Source: Aphidius gifuensis (Eukaryota > Arthropoda > Insecta > Hymenoptera > Braconidae). Taken from it: a stretch of DNA of 64,000 nucleotides. Location of the stretch: assembly GCF_014905175.1 (NCBI RefSeq), contig NC_057792.1, forward strand, positions 14,824,963 through 14,888,962, given 5' to 3'. The notes beneath the pieces were generated by a model, which saw only the letters and a list, made by a program, of their open reading frames with translations, did no database searches and had not been told where the DNA came from. Positions 35,492 to 47,733 of the stretch are shown piece by piece; within the stretch, counting starts at the first letter, position 1, and each line of letters begins with the position of its first letter. The position numbers and the translations under genes are program-made.

Positions 35492-38129
35492 ATGGAATAT
35501 TTTAAAAGTGGTTTAAAGTCTGTACTTGGTGCTCCAGAACCAGGAAGTCAGCCAACCGGTGCCGATACAGTGAGATTAAAAATAAAATAAAATAACATCT
35601 TCAATGAAATAAAATATATTTTTTATTGAAAGGTTGAACGTCTTGTTGATCGACTTCAATCATCAAGTCTTTTAGATGATCGTCGTGATGCTTGTCGAGC
35701 TCTTAAAGCTCTTTCAAGAACCTACCGACTGGAGGTTGGTGCTCAGGGTATGGATTCATTTCGTCAAGTTTTAGAAATGGATAGAGCAGATGGTGAAATA
35801 ATTGGACTAGCTCTAGATACACTATGTAACATAACTAATCCAGAAATATTTGATGATGAAGGTAAGCATTTCAAATAATTATTTAATATAAAAAAATGAT
35901 AGTAATGATGATTATATTGCAGCTGATACACATGGTCCCATCTCAAAAATTGGTGAACAGTTTACAGAAATATTTATAAAACAATCAGACAGTGTTGGTC
36001 TTGTTTTAGCATCACTTGAAGATTTCGATTTTCGTGTAAGATGGCCAGCACTTAAATTACTCTCAAATTTATTATTTAATCGACCCAAGGACATACAGGA
36101 AATAATTTTAATAAGTCCAATGGGTGTGTCAAAATTAATGGATTTATTAAGTGATACAAGAGAAGTCATTAGAAATGATGCTTTACTTTTACTTATACAA
36201 TTGACAAAAGGAAATGCAAATATACAAAAAATTGTTGCATTTGAAAATGCATTTGATAGAATATTTGATGTTATTATTCAAGAAGGTGGAGCTGAGGGTG
36301 GAATTATTGTTGAAGATTGTCTTTTATTAATGTTAAATTTATTAAAAGGCAATGTTAGCAATCAAAATTTTTTTAAAGAAGGTAGTTATATTCAACGATT
36401 AACACCAATGTTTCAGCTACCACCAGATTTAGAAGAAAATGGTTGGAGTCCTCAAAAAGTTGCAAATGTACATTGTATGGTACAAGTTATACGTGCATTA
36501 GTTGCACCAAGTTGTTCAGCACAAATTGTATCATCATGTCAAAAAATAATGAAAGCATGTAATTTATTACAATCACTTTGTGATATTCTTATGGCAAGTG
36601 GTGTACCAGCTGATGTATTAACAGAAACAATAAATGCTGTTGCTGAAGTTATAAGAGGTAATACTGTTAATCAAGAATTATTAGCAAATGTTATGGCACC
36701 AAGTAGTCCACCAAGACCAGCAATTGTTGTACTTTTAATGTCAATGGTTAATGAAAAACAACCATTTCATCTTAGATGTGCTGTTTTATATTGTTTTCAA
36801 TGTTTTTTATATAAAAATGAAGAAGGACAAATACAAATGGTACAAACTTTATTACCACAAAGTAATGAAGCACCATCATTGACAACTGGACAATTATTAT
36901 GTGGTGGTTTATTTTCATCAGATACATTATCAAATTGGTTATCATCAGTTGCATTATCACATGCACTTATTGATGATAATAGAATGCAAAAAGAACAACT
37001 TTTACGTGTTTTATTGGCAACAAATATTGGAAAACCACCAGTAACATTAATGCAACAATGTGTTATGCTACTTCAACAAGGTAATAAATCACAAAGTAAA
37101 CTTGGTTTACTTATTTTACTTTGTAGATGGACAGCATATTGTCCAATGGCAGTTAAAGCATTTGTTAGTATTGATTCATCAATAACATATTTAACAGCTT
37201 TACTATCAGCTCATGATAATAATGATGATTTAAATGAAATATTAATACAAAGTATGTGTGCATTTTTAATTGGTATTTGTGTACATTTTAATGATAATCA
37301 AGTTGATAATTATACTAAAGATAAATTATGTAATTTAATTGAAAATAGAATTGGCATTGAACGTTTTCAAGATGCAATTTGTGGTATTACTAGACATGAA
37401 ATATATTCACGTACGTTGAAACATCCACAACCATCAGTTAAAGTACCAGATGATTTATTACTTGATCATGAATTTTGTCGTTTATTAAAAACACTTGAAG
37501 CAACAATAACTGACAGTGTCATGAAAGGAAGTCAAATTGAAACAAATAATTCCGATGAAACAAATAATAGTACAGCACTTTTACAACAATATAAAGATTT
37601 AATACGTCAACAAGATATGGAAATAAAACAATTGAAAAAAATTAATGATGACATTATTGATGATAAAATGAAATTTGAAAGTAAAATTAATGAATTACAA
37701 TTGGAAATTTGTCATCTTAGAGATCAAAATATTGTTTTACGTGCTGCTCAAACAAATTTAAATGATGATAATATTGAAAAACAAAATAATAATGATGATC
37801 TTGTTAAAAATTTAAATGATAAAATTAATGAGCTAACAAGTCAGCTAAATAATTCTACTATTAATGAAAAATTATTGAATGATAAATGTAGTGAACTTGA
37901 TAAATTAAAGAAAGATCAAGATGATCTTTTGGAATTGTTGGCTGATCAGGATAAAAAAATTCACGAATATAAAACAAAGTTAGCTTTACTTGGTGAAAAG
38001 GTAAGTCTTGTTATAAATTTAAAAATTTTAAATAAATTAAATAAATAATAATAATTAATTTTTTTCAAGATCGAGTCAGACGAGAGTTCAGGTGAATTGG
38101 ATGAACAATTGGATTCTAGCAAAGATTAA
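35492..38129 (+). CDS. USO1: General vesicular transport factor p115 (USO1)
   Basis: Golgi tethering factor; with Rab1, golgins and SNAREs it captures ER-derived vesicles. Exons 35492-35569, 35633-35861, 35923-38000 and 38070-38129 give 814 aa (Drosophila p115 is similar in size, vertebrate about 960). The N-terminal armadillo-like head (residues about 25-640) includes VERLVDRLQSSSLLDDRRDA, the USO1 head signature region NPEIFDD...GEQFTEIFI and DFRVRWPALKLLSNLL. A coiled-coil tail (about 665-790) and a short acidic end (ESDESSGELDEQLDSSKD) follow, as in the family; the coiled coil is shorter than in vertebrates. Its 3' end converges on NDUFS1 with 202 bp between stops. Confidence 0.95.
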
Positions 38130-38331
38130 TATAATAAAAGATTTATAAATAAAAAATTAAAATATTAATTTCAAGAGTTTTATTTACTAATAATATTAAA
38201 CGACTAACTATATAGATGTCAGTTATATTTACTGACTATTGTTTTAAAATTATCGACAACAAAATTCTTTTTAACTATACATAATTTTATTTAAAGAAAA
38301 AAAAAAAAAAGGGTTTATAAATATATTTCAA

Positions 38332-40646
38332 TTAAGCCTGAGCAGTTTGTTGTTTGACAACAGCCTGTATGCACTTGGCCATTGTTGGTGATGCTCTTGA
38401 TATAACATCAGTCATAAAGAATTGATCAAGTGTTTTTTGTTTAATATCAACTGGATCTTGTAGAAAAGTACCACCAGTTTTCTTTGATAACTCAAGTGCT
38501 TGAGCAAAGAAATTTGCTGGTTCAACTTCACCATATCTAACCAAGTGTGGTGCAACTTCTTCAAGTCTAGCACGTACATCTTGTATCGTGTCATATGGTA
38601 ATTCAACACCAGAAAATTCAGCCAATGCACGTATTATTTTCCAGTCTGGTCTTGCTAATCCAGGTGGTGTTATTGCTGCTCCAGTTTGTTGTGCTCTACC
38701 TTCTGTATTTGAATACGTACCAGTTTTTTCAGTATATGCTGCACCAGCAAGTACAACATCAGCAATTGTTGCACCATTATCACCATGACTACCAATATAA
38801 ATAATAAATGTATTTGGATAATCTTCTTTTTTTATATTTGCATCATCAGCACCAAGGAGAAATAGTACTTTTGGTTGTTGAGTTTTTATACATTCCAGGG
38901 TATTGCAGTAGCCAAGATCAAGTGCAGCAACTTGTGATGCATTTGTGTGCAACACATTCAATACTTTCCAATCAGCTGGAGTCTATGATTATTTTTAAAT
39001 AAATATTGGTCAATAGAGCAAATAAAGTAAAATTAAAAGTTAACTTACTTTCGCGTTATCTCCAAGAGTTTTTGCCAATTCTTGAGTTGCTGATAAAATT
39101 TTAGCCCCATCTTTTCTTGTTAATTGATCAGCACCCAAAATAATCATTGGTTTTTTAGCATTTTTCAGTGCTGAGCTAAATACTTGTCCATTTTTAAGTT
39201 GATCAATAATACTTGGTGATTCTCCCAAATGCTAAAAAAAATAAATAAAAAAGTATTATGATAATAATTTTTTAATTTTAATCAATCAATTACCTCGTAG
39301 TCATAAGTGAGATCAACTTTTGGTCCAATCAATGCAATATTTTGTTCACCATGAAGATATCCTTTTCTCAATCTAGTATTTACAAGTGGTGCTTCATATC
39401 TTGGATTAGTACCAATGAGAATAACAACATCAGCTTCTTCAACATTTTGTATTTTATTATTTAATAAATAGTTACTTCTAAAATCAATGCCTGATCCTTC
39501 ATTTGGAAACTTTTGTTCAGTTGACAGTGTTTCACCACCCAATTTATTAAGTAAATCTTTCATAGTTATAAGAGCCTCAGCATCTGCAAGTTTACCAGCA
39601 ATAACAGCACTTTTACCAGATGGTACATTATGAAGAGCACGAGCAGCAGCAAGAAGTGCATCTTCCCATTCAACATTTGTTAATTTATCATTAATTCTAA
39701 TCATTGGTGTTATTAAACGTTGACGTTTTAAACCATCATATGCAAATCTAGCTTTGTCTGATATCCATTCTTCATTGACTTCTTCATTAACACGAGGTAA
39801 AACACGTAATACTTCACCAGTTCTACTTGATAAAACAATATTACTACCAACAGCATCAGAAATATCAATGCTATCTGTTCTTCTTGTTTCCCATGGTCTT
39901 GCAACAAATGCATATGGTTTACTTGTTAATGCTCCAACTGGACAAAGATCAATAATATTACCAGATAATTCAGATAAAAACATTTTTTCAACATATGTTC
40001 CAACTTGCATATCATTTCCACGTCCAGTTGTTCCAAGATCATCAATACCAGCAATTTCAGATGCAAATCTAATGCATCTTGTACAATGTATACAACGTGT
40101 CATTGTTGTTTTAACAAGTGGACCAATATCTTTATCTTCAACAGCACGTTTACCAGTAAATTCAATATCAGTAAAACGTGAACGATCACTACCAAATGCC
40201 ATACTTTGATCTTGTAAATCACATTCACCACCTTGATCACATATTGGACAATCAAGTGGATGATTAACAAGTAAAAATTCCATAACACCTTCACGTGCTT
40301 TACGTGTTAAATCAGAATTTGTTTTAATACGCCAACCTTTCATAACAGGCATTGCACAAGCAGCAACTGGTTTCATTTGTTTTTCAATTTCAACAAGACA
40401 CATACGACAATTACCAGCTACAGCTAAACGTTCATGATAACAAAATCTTGGTATTTCAATACCAATTTTAGCTGCTGCTTGTAGTACTGTTGTACCAGGT
40501 GGTACATGAACTGGTTTATCATCAATAAATACTTCAATTAAATCTTGATTAGCTTGTAATGTTTTTGCTGTTGTTTTTATACCAGCAATACCCAGTCTGC
40601 CATTTGACAGACTGGTTTGTCTCATCAACAATGTTAAACGCAGCAT
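38332..40646 (-). CDS. NDUFS1: NADH-ubiquinone oxidoreductase 75 kDa subunit (NDUFS1)
   Basis: Largest core subunit of mitochondrial complex I; it carries three iron-sulfur clusters in the electron path from NADH. Exons on the minus strand: 39294-40646, 39049-39231 and 38332-38982, all phase 0, giving 728 aa (human 727). A ferredoxin-like domain shows FCYHERLAVAGNCRMC...ACAMP (2Fe-2S), then a His-Cys4 cluster site (HPLDCPICDQGGECDLQD) and a CIHCTRCIRFA 4Fe-4S site, followed by the molybdopterin-oxidoreductase-like domain. The ATG at 40646 (MLRLTLLMRQ, basic presequence) is preferred over one eight codons upstream because a splice acceptor (ttcaacag) lies just before it, implying a noncoding first exon. 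Confidence 0.96.
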
Positions 40647-41683
40647 CTTCTGTTGAATTTTACAAATCATTTATTAATTTATTGGCCATCAATCAAACTG
40701 TACTTAATAAAATTTTATAATTGTTTATTTTTTTATGTTATATAATATGCATTAAATAATAATAAAACTGAATCACGATTGCTAACCTATTTTTGAGTAT
40801 TTTTTAGATAAAAAGAAAAGATAAATTAATAAAATAATAAATATAAAATTTGTTAAGGTTTATTGATGGTATTGTTGAATTCAAAAATTACAAATAACTT
40901 TGACTTTTTCGAATAATTATAAAATCATAATTACATATTGTTATTTTTATTATGAATTTAACGAGTGGAATGTACCTTGTTTTTTATAAACCCAAGAAGA
41001 TCAGACTCAATCAGACTGACCAGCAGAGTTGTAAAACTTGAACAGTAAACACAACTGTCAGTACAGCTGTTAATTAGCCGGTTATTTATTTTTTTGACGT
41101 TTATTAACCAGTAATAACTATAGTTGATTTTAAAGCTCAATTCTGTTAAATTCTAATATTTATATTAATAATAATTATTAATATTTATATTGATAGTATT
41201 TTATATTGTCAAAAATAAATACCTATAAAATAAATATAAATATAAAATATTCAAATTTAAATATTTAATTTTTGAATTTTCAAGTTTTTTTTTTTTATTA
41301 TAGAATATACCTATAGATTATTCTATGGTAAATTTGAATATGCAATAAAATTTTATTGGAAATTATTGTATTAATTATAAAAAAAAAAATAATTTTTTGA
41401 TTAATGAAAATTGCACAACATTATGTACGTGTTTACACCACTAAAGCCACTGACAACAATATGGACCCAACCTTTTTTACCAGTACTTTACTGACCTAGC
41501 ACTATAGTGGATAAATAATACTATTTATCAACAAACAAAATAAATTTATAAGTTTATAGTTTCATAATATAAATATTAATTTATTTAAAAAATAAAACTA
41601 TTAAAATTTTACCAGCAGGTTTATCCAAAGTATATTGTATTTGGAAAAATAATAAAAGTATTAAATTTATTTTGATAATTAAC
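40647..41683. promoter_or_regulatory. Divergent promoter region, NDUFS1 / Drosha
   Basis: Start codons diverge across 1.04 kb. The acceptor for a NDUFS1 5' UTR intron sits at the left end. The rest is AT-rich with GC-richer patches at about 40975-41090 and 41425-41510 that may hold the two promoters. No gene. Confidence 0.45.
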
Positions 41684-44600
41684 ATGCTGCCAAATTCACA
41701 ACAAGGAAATAATTACAACTGGAACAATGTGCAAAATGGTCAAGGATATTATTCAATGCATCAACTACCACTGCCACTACCAGATTTATCAAAACCACCA
41801 CCAAATTTTACTGTTCCACCACCACCAATAAACGCTTTACCTCATCATCAAAATAAATCAACAGTTTATCAACATCCTCTTGGAGTATATCAGCCATCGC
41901 TACCACCACCATCAACATCACAACCAATACCAACGGTAACAGGAGTTTATCAGACAGAACCTTTTTATAATTATCCTCCTCCAGTTTATCAAAATCAGCA
42001 GCACACAAATCCATATGCCCAAGCTTATCCTCACCAAAATTTGAATAAAATAAATACATATGTGCCATCATCATCAACACAATCAAACTGGCAACAAAAT
42101 TCAACAACAGCCACATGGCAAGCATCATCATCATCATCAGACAATAATACAACTGAATGGCGACAATTCTATAATCAGCAACAACAAAATGACAAACAAA
42201 ATAATAGTTCAAACTGTTCTTGGTCCAAGTCCTTCTCACAAAATAATACACAAAGCAATAGGTCATCCAGTAATTATCAGAGTAATAATGACAATAATAA
42301 ATCATATTATCGAGAAAAATCAGTACCTTCAGAAAATCATTATTCATCTTATCGATCATCAAGTAGCGTTGATCGAACACTCTCTAGTAGATCAAGAAAA
42401 AGATCAAGATCCAGAGAGTCATCACGAGATTCATCGTCAAAATATTCTTCTAGAAGTACAATTTCTAAGGAAAAAAAAGACTTAACAGAAAGAGAAATAT
42501 TATTAGAAAAATACAGGTAAGTTTAAAAAATATAAAACAAAATTTTACAAATATCAAATAAAAAATAATTTAAATTTACAGAAAAAATTACTGTGCAACA
42601 AGTAAAGATATTGAACGAAAAATGGATGAACTTGGACCAGATGGTATACATGAATTTGAAAGAAAAGCATGGACACGAACAGCACCAGCTGATTTGTATT
42701 ATACTCGAGATGATAAAAATACAAAAATAGTAAGAGGTACTAAAAAATTATGTAACTTATGTGATAAATTTAAAGATGTTTTATTGGATCGTGCATCAAG
42801 AGAACGTTTAAAGCATCCACACTATGAACCACCACTACGTAAAAATAGAGCAAGACTTTGTCGACATAAATCTGAGGTTTGTAATAACAGTAGCTCATCA
42901 GATAGTGATAGTTCCATGGATGAGGATGACAGAACAATGGAAGAATTAATGGCAAAAAAACAACATCCACAAAGGTTACATCCTGAAATGTGGTTTAATG
43001 ATCCTGGTGAAATGAATGATGGTCCATTGTGTCGATGTAGTGCAAAATCACAACGTTCTGGTATTAGACATGGTATTTATGCTGGTGAAAGTGAAGTACA
43101 TAGATGTGATCCAAATTCAAATAATGCTGATAAATTATATCACTATAGAATAACAATAAGTCCACCAACAAATTTTTTAACTAAAACACCAACAATCATA
43201 AAACATGATGAACATGAATTTATATTTGAAGGTTTTTCAATGTTATCACATTTTCCACTTGTTAAATTACCAACATGTAAAGTTATACGTTTTAATATTG
43301 AATATACAATATTATATATTGAAGAAAAATTACCAGAAAATTTTACAATATTAGAACTTGATTATTTTCAAGATTATTTATTCAAAGAAATACTTGAATT
43401 AATGGATTTTGATTTACACTCTGTTGATGATAAAAGTGGCTGTGGACAATTTCATTTTATGCCACGTTTTGTACGTGATTTGCCAGATAAAGGACAAGAA
43501 ATATTATCAATGAATGAAGTATTGAATTATCTTCTTAAATCAAATACTTTATTAATTGATGCTGATGATTTGCCAAGTCTTATTGCTTTGCCTCAACACA
43601 AATGGCAAAATTATGCTGATGAAGTTAAAGGTATGGTTGTAACATATCCAGGCAAAAAACCTTGTAGTGTTCGTGTTGATCAATTGGATAGAAATCAAGG
43701 TGTACAACCACCTGGTGTTATTGCATATCCAGATATTGTACATTTTGGAATTCGTCCACCACAGCTTAGTTATGCTGGTAATGCTGATTATCAAAAAGCC
43801 TGGAGAGATTATGTTAAATTTCGTCATCTTCTTGCAAATATGCCAAAGCCATCTTTTGAAGATAAAAGAAAATTAGAAGCCAAAGAAAATAAATTGCAAG
43901 AATTACGAACACAAAGTAAAATGAAACGTGATGTTACTGTTGATGTAAGCTCTGAAGGTTTTTATCGTACTGGAATTATGTGTGATATTGTTCAACATGC
44001 AATGTTGATACCTGTACTTGTTTGTCATTTAAGATTTCATAAATCTCTTGATAATCTTGAAAAAAAATTAAAATATAAATTTAAAAATAGATATTTTCTT
44101 CAATTAGCACTTACACATCCAAGTTATCGTGAAAATTTTGGTACTAATCCAGATCATGCAAGAAATTCATTGACAAATTGTGGAATAAGTCAACCAGAAT
44201 ATGGTGATAGAAGAATTCATTATTTAAATACAAGAAAACGTGGTATAAATACTTTGATAAATATTATGTCAAGATTTGGAGCAAGACGAGAAACAGAATC
44301 ATCAATTGCTCACAATGAACGATTGGAATTTCTTGGTGATGCTGTTGTTGAATTTTTAACATCAATACATCTTTTTCATATGTTTCCTGATCTTGAGGAG
44401 GGTGGCTTAGCAACATATAGAGCAGCAATTGTACAAAATCAACATCTTGCTGTTTTAGCAAAAAAATTAAATTTAGAAGAATACATGCTGTATGCTCATG
44501 GTAGTGATCTTTGTCATGATCTTGAATTACGTCATGCAATGGCAAATTGTTTTGAGGCATTAATGGGCTCACTATTTCTTGATGGTGGAATAAATGTTGC

Positions 44601-45846
44601 TGATAATGTTTTTGGTGAAACACTATTTAAGAAAGAAGCTGAATTATCATCAGTCTGGAAAAATTATCCAAAACATCCACTTCAAGAACAAGAACCACTT
44701 GGTGATAGACAATGGATTCCAAGCTTTGAATTGCTACAAAAATTAACAAAATTTGAAGAATCAATTGGAGTTGAATTTACTCATATAAGATTACTTGCTA
44801 GAGCATTCACTGATCGTAGTATTGGATATACAAATTTAACACTTGGATCAAATCAGCGATTAGAATTTCTTGGTGATACTGTTCTTCAACTTATTGTCTC
44901 GGAATATCTTTATAAATTTTTTCCTGAACATCATGAGGGTCATTTATCATTATTACGAAGTTCATTGGTTAACAATAAAACTCAAGCAGTTGTTTGTGAT
45001 GATCTTGGTATGACACAATATGCACTCTATGGTAATCCAAAAGCTGAATTAAAAACAAAAGACAGAGCTGATTTGCTTGAGGCATTTTTAGGTGCACTTT
45101 ATGTTGACAAAGGTCTAACTCATTGTCTTATTTTTTGTAATGTTTGTTTCTTTCCTCGATTGCAAGATTTTATTATGAATCAAGATTGGAATGATCCAAA
45201 AAGTAAACTTCAACAGTGTTGTCTAACACTAAGAACAATGGATGGTGGTGAACCAGATATACCTGTTTACAAAGTTATTGAATGCAAAGGACCAACAAAT
45301 ACTCGTGTATATACTGTTGCTGTTTATTTTCAAGGTAAACGACTTGCTAAAGCATCTGGACACAGTATTCAAGAAGCTGAAATGAATTCAGCAAAAGAAG
45401 CACTTGAAAAATCACAAGATTTATTTCCTCAACTTGATCATCAAAAACGTGTTATTGCTAAAAGTATGAAAATGCAACAGTGGCCAAGAACAAAACCAAA
45501 ACAATATGAAAGAAGAAATTATGATGATGATCAAACAAAACAAAGAAGTCGTAGTTGTGATAAGTATAAAAATTATGATAGTAAATCACGTGATCGTTAT
45601 GATAATTATGATAGTCGTAGAAGAAGTGAAAAACACAGTGAATCAACAATGAGTCTTGATTCTATTGATAAAACAAATCATAAACGTAAAAGATCAAGTG
45701 ATAGAACATCTGACGAAGATGATAATTCAAGAAGATATCATGAAAAACGACCACGTAGACAATATTTTAATGATAAAAATATAAATAGTGATGACGATAA
45801 TATTCCTGAACAATATAAAACATCAAATATCATGACAAATGTTTAA
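41684..45846 (+). CDS. drosha: Drosha, ribonuclease III of the Microprocessor (1365 aa)
   Basis: Nuclear RNase III that, with DGCR8/Pasha, cleaves primary microRNA transcripts. Two exons: 41684-42516 and a very long 42582-45846. The N-terminal region is rich in Pro, Gln, Asn and Ser, then an Arg/Ser stretch (SSRSRKRSRSRESSRDSSSK). The central domain contains the conserved Cys and His residues. RNase IIIa has NERLEFLGDA at residues 856-865, RNase IIIb has NQRLEFLGDT at 1035-1044 with KDRADLLEAFLGALYVDKG after it, and a dsRNA-binding domain covers about 1150-1225 (DPKSKLQQCCLTLRT). Catalytic acidic residues are present in both RNase III domains. An Arg/Ser/Asp-rich tail of over 100 residues follows the dsRBD. 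ATG 41684 (MLPNSQQ) is the first in frame. Confidence 0.96.
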
Positions 45847-45930
45847 TAAACATGATTAATATAATTATTTAAACTTTTAATTGTTTATTTACAAAATAAA
45901 AAAAAAATAACAGTATTTATTTTTGATTAT
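45845..45930. terminator. Overlapping convergent poly(A) region, Drosha / TRUB2-like
   Basis: The stops are only 70 bp apart. Drosha has AATAAA at 45845-45850 (overlapping its stop) and 45895-45900. The minus-strand gene has AATAAA complements at 45884-45889 and 45916-45921. Use of the distal signals would make the two mRNAs overlap tail to tail. Confidence 0.6.
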
Positions 45931-47130
45931 TTAAAGATTCATTTGAGTTTTTTGGCTCTTGATTAAAATAATCACGTAATATTGGATCATCTTGTTTGAA
46001 TATATGTCTGTGTCTTGCTAATGTACGTCTAGATCTTAATATACAATCAGATATATAAGGAAGAGTCCAATCACGCTTTATAAGTGCTGCATTTAGATTA
46101 AATACCCCGTACTGGAAACATTGCAGCTTAGTACATGTTGCTGTTGTTCTTGCTTCAATACCAAGAGCATGAATTATAGATTTAATAAATAAATCATCCT
46201 CGTTTATGCATACAATTTCTGTTGAAATAATTTATCATTAATTATTATTCATTTAAAAATATATAATTTTAGCTAACAACAAAATTACCTAGAGTAAATT
46301 CTGGAGGATTAAAATCAATACATTTTATTGAATAAACCATAGGAATTCTGTCATCGTCTGGTCTTATTGGTCCTTGAACAGCTAATTCATAAGCAGTCTG
46401 TGATTGAATATGAACACCAGATACTCTAAATAAATAAAATTAAAATTAATTAAGTATCTTTGAGCAATATATAGTTATACAACAATAAAAAATTTAAACT
46501 TACTCAAACATTTTTCTTTGATGAGATGATTGCATTGAAGCTGATATCATATCCAAGTGATGTCTCTTGACATGTTGGTAACTTGATTTTTCTAATATTT
46601 TACCATCAATAAAATAATTATCAGTTGCTTGTCCTAAAATTCCATGTACTTTAAAAAATCTCATTGGTTTTGATTCTTTAATTTTTTTAATCAATCCACA
46701 GCCTTTGTTAAGTCCTAAAAGTAGTATTCCTGACATATCAGTTGACATATCATGTGCTTCTTTAATTCGAAAGTCTTCAGGTTGATAACGAGGACCAACA
46801 ACCAGGGGATGATCAGCATAACTTTGCTCAACATTAACTGTTAATTTTGAATCTGTTTCACCTTCAATACGTACAAAGTTTTCTGGTGGACGTACTTCAA
46901 GTTCAGTCATGTCTAAAAATTAATTTGTTAGTAATATATCATCATTGTTGTTTTTGGTTGTTTTGAAATTTACCTCTACAGATATTCCTGAGTATTTTTT
47001 GTTTAGTTTTAATTCTTGATTCACCAGCTGGTTTATAAACACAAAATACACCATTTAAACCTTTAAATACTTCTTCAGCATTTGATGTTTTTTTTATTAT
47101 GTAGTTAGATAATTTTATTACAGTAGACAT
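45917..47130 (-). CDS. TRUB2: TRUB2-like mitochondrial pseudouridine synthase homologue (334 aa)
   Basis: TruB-family protein; the human member modifies mitochondrial mRNA and tRNA uridines and supports mitoribosome function. Exons on the minus strand: 46974-47130, 46504-46912, 46289-46425 and 45917-46218, all in frame, 334 aa (human 331). Family marks are GLNGVFCVYKPAGE (the KP loop), ADHPLVVGPRY, a GILGQATDNYFIDGK block and DHV-like YQHVKRHHLDM. Compared from memory with human TRUB2, the segment normally reading H-R-L-D-A-Q-A-S-G here reads HDMSTDMSG, with no gap, so the catalytic Asp position holds Ser109. Identity of the family is clear from several blocks; catalytic activity is doubtful. 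The gene converges on Drosha. Confidence 0.85.
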
Positions 47131-47733
47131 ATTTTACTTGAGTGTTTTTTAATGATATTAATATTTTTATGACTTGTCAAATTTAATTTCAATTTTAAAT
47201 ATTATTGTTTTTAATAAAACTTTTTTGTTCTTCCTAAAACAAAATATAATTTTTTACAGATTTAAATTAGGGAGTAAAGAGATCCTTGTAATAAATAAAT
47301 GTATTTTTTTATTTTTTACAAATTAACACATGGTATTTATTTATATACATACACTAGTACATATTACATATGTACACACACCGATATATGCACACATAGA
47401 AAATTGGCAGCACTAGGTAGGTTGAATTTTCGATTAAGGACTATTGCTTAACATACCTTAAATAGTTGTTTAATTTTTTCTAGACTTTTAATAGAAAATA
47501 TATTATTTTACACAAGATGAATCCATAAAAGGTAATAATAACTAATAAAAATAAAAATATCAATCCAAAAATTTAATATTCATTCAATTATATATATTTA
47601 TACTTTTTATAGATAATAAAAAACAAAACTAAAATTAAAAAAAACACATAATATTTAAGTGAAAATTTTGTAACGTTAAACATAAATTAGTAAAACTGTA
47701 CATTTTTTAAATCTTTTAAAATTATGCTTCTAT
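47131..47733. other. Spacer between THAP gene and TRUB2-like gene
   Basis: Both neighbours lie on the minus strand, so this holds the 3' UTR of the THAP gene and the promoter of the TRUB2-like gene. A short ca/ta-rich stretch (about 47340-47400: acatacacta...acacacc) is microsatellite-like. No gene. Confidence 0.45.

Noticed and set aside
40647..40670. Upstream ATG (MICKIQQK) as NDUFS1 start
   Set aside because: A splice acceptor ttcaacag lies between it and the ATG at 40646, which alone gives a typical mitochondrial presequence and a family-length protein.
41808..42380. Long minus-strand frame opposite Drosha exon 1
   Set aside because: Shadow of the Ser/Gln/Asn-rich Drosha coding strand; composition (Met, Tyr, Leu runs) mirrors those codons.
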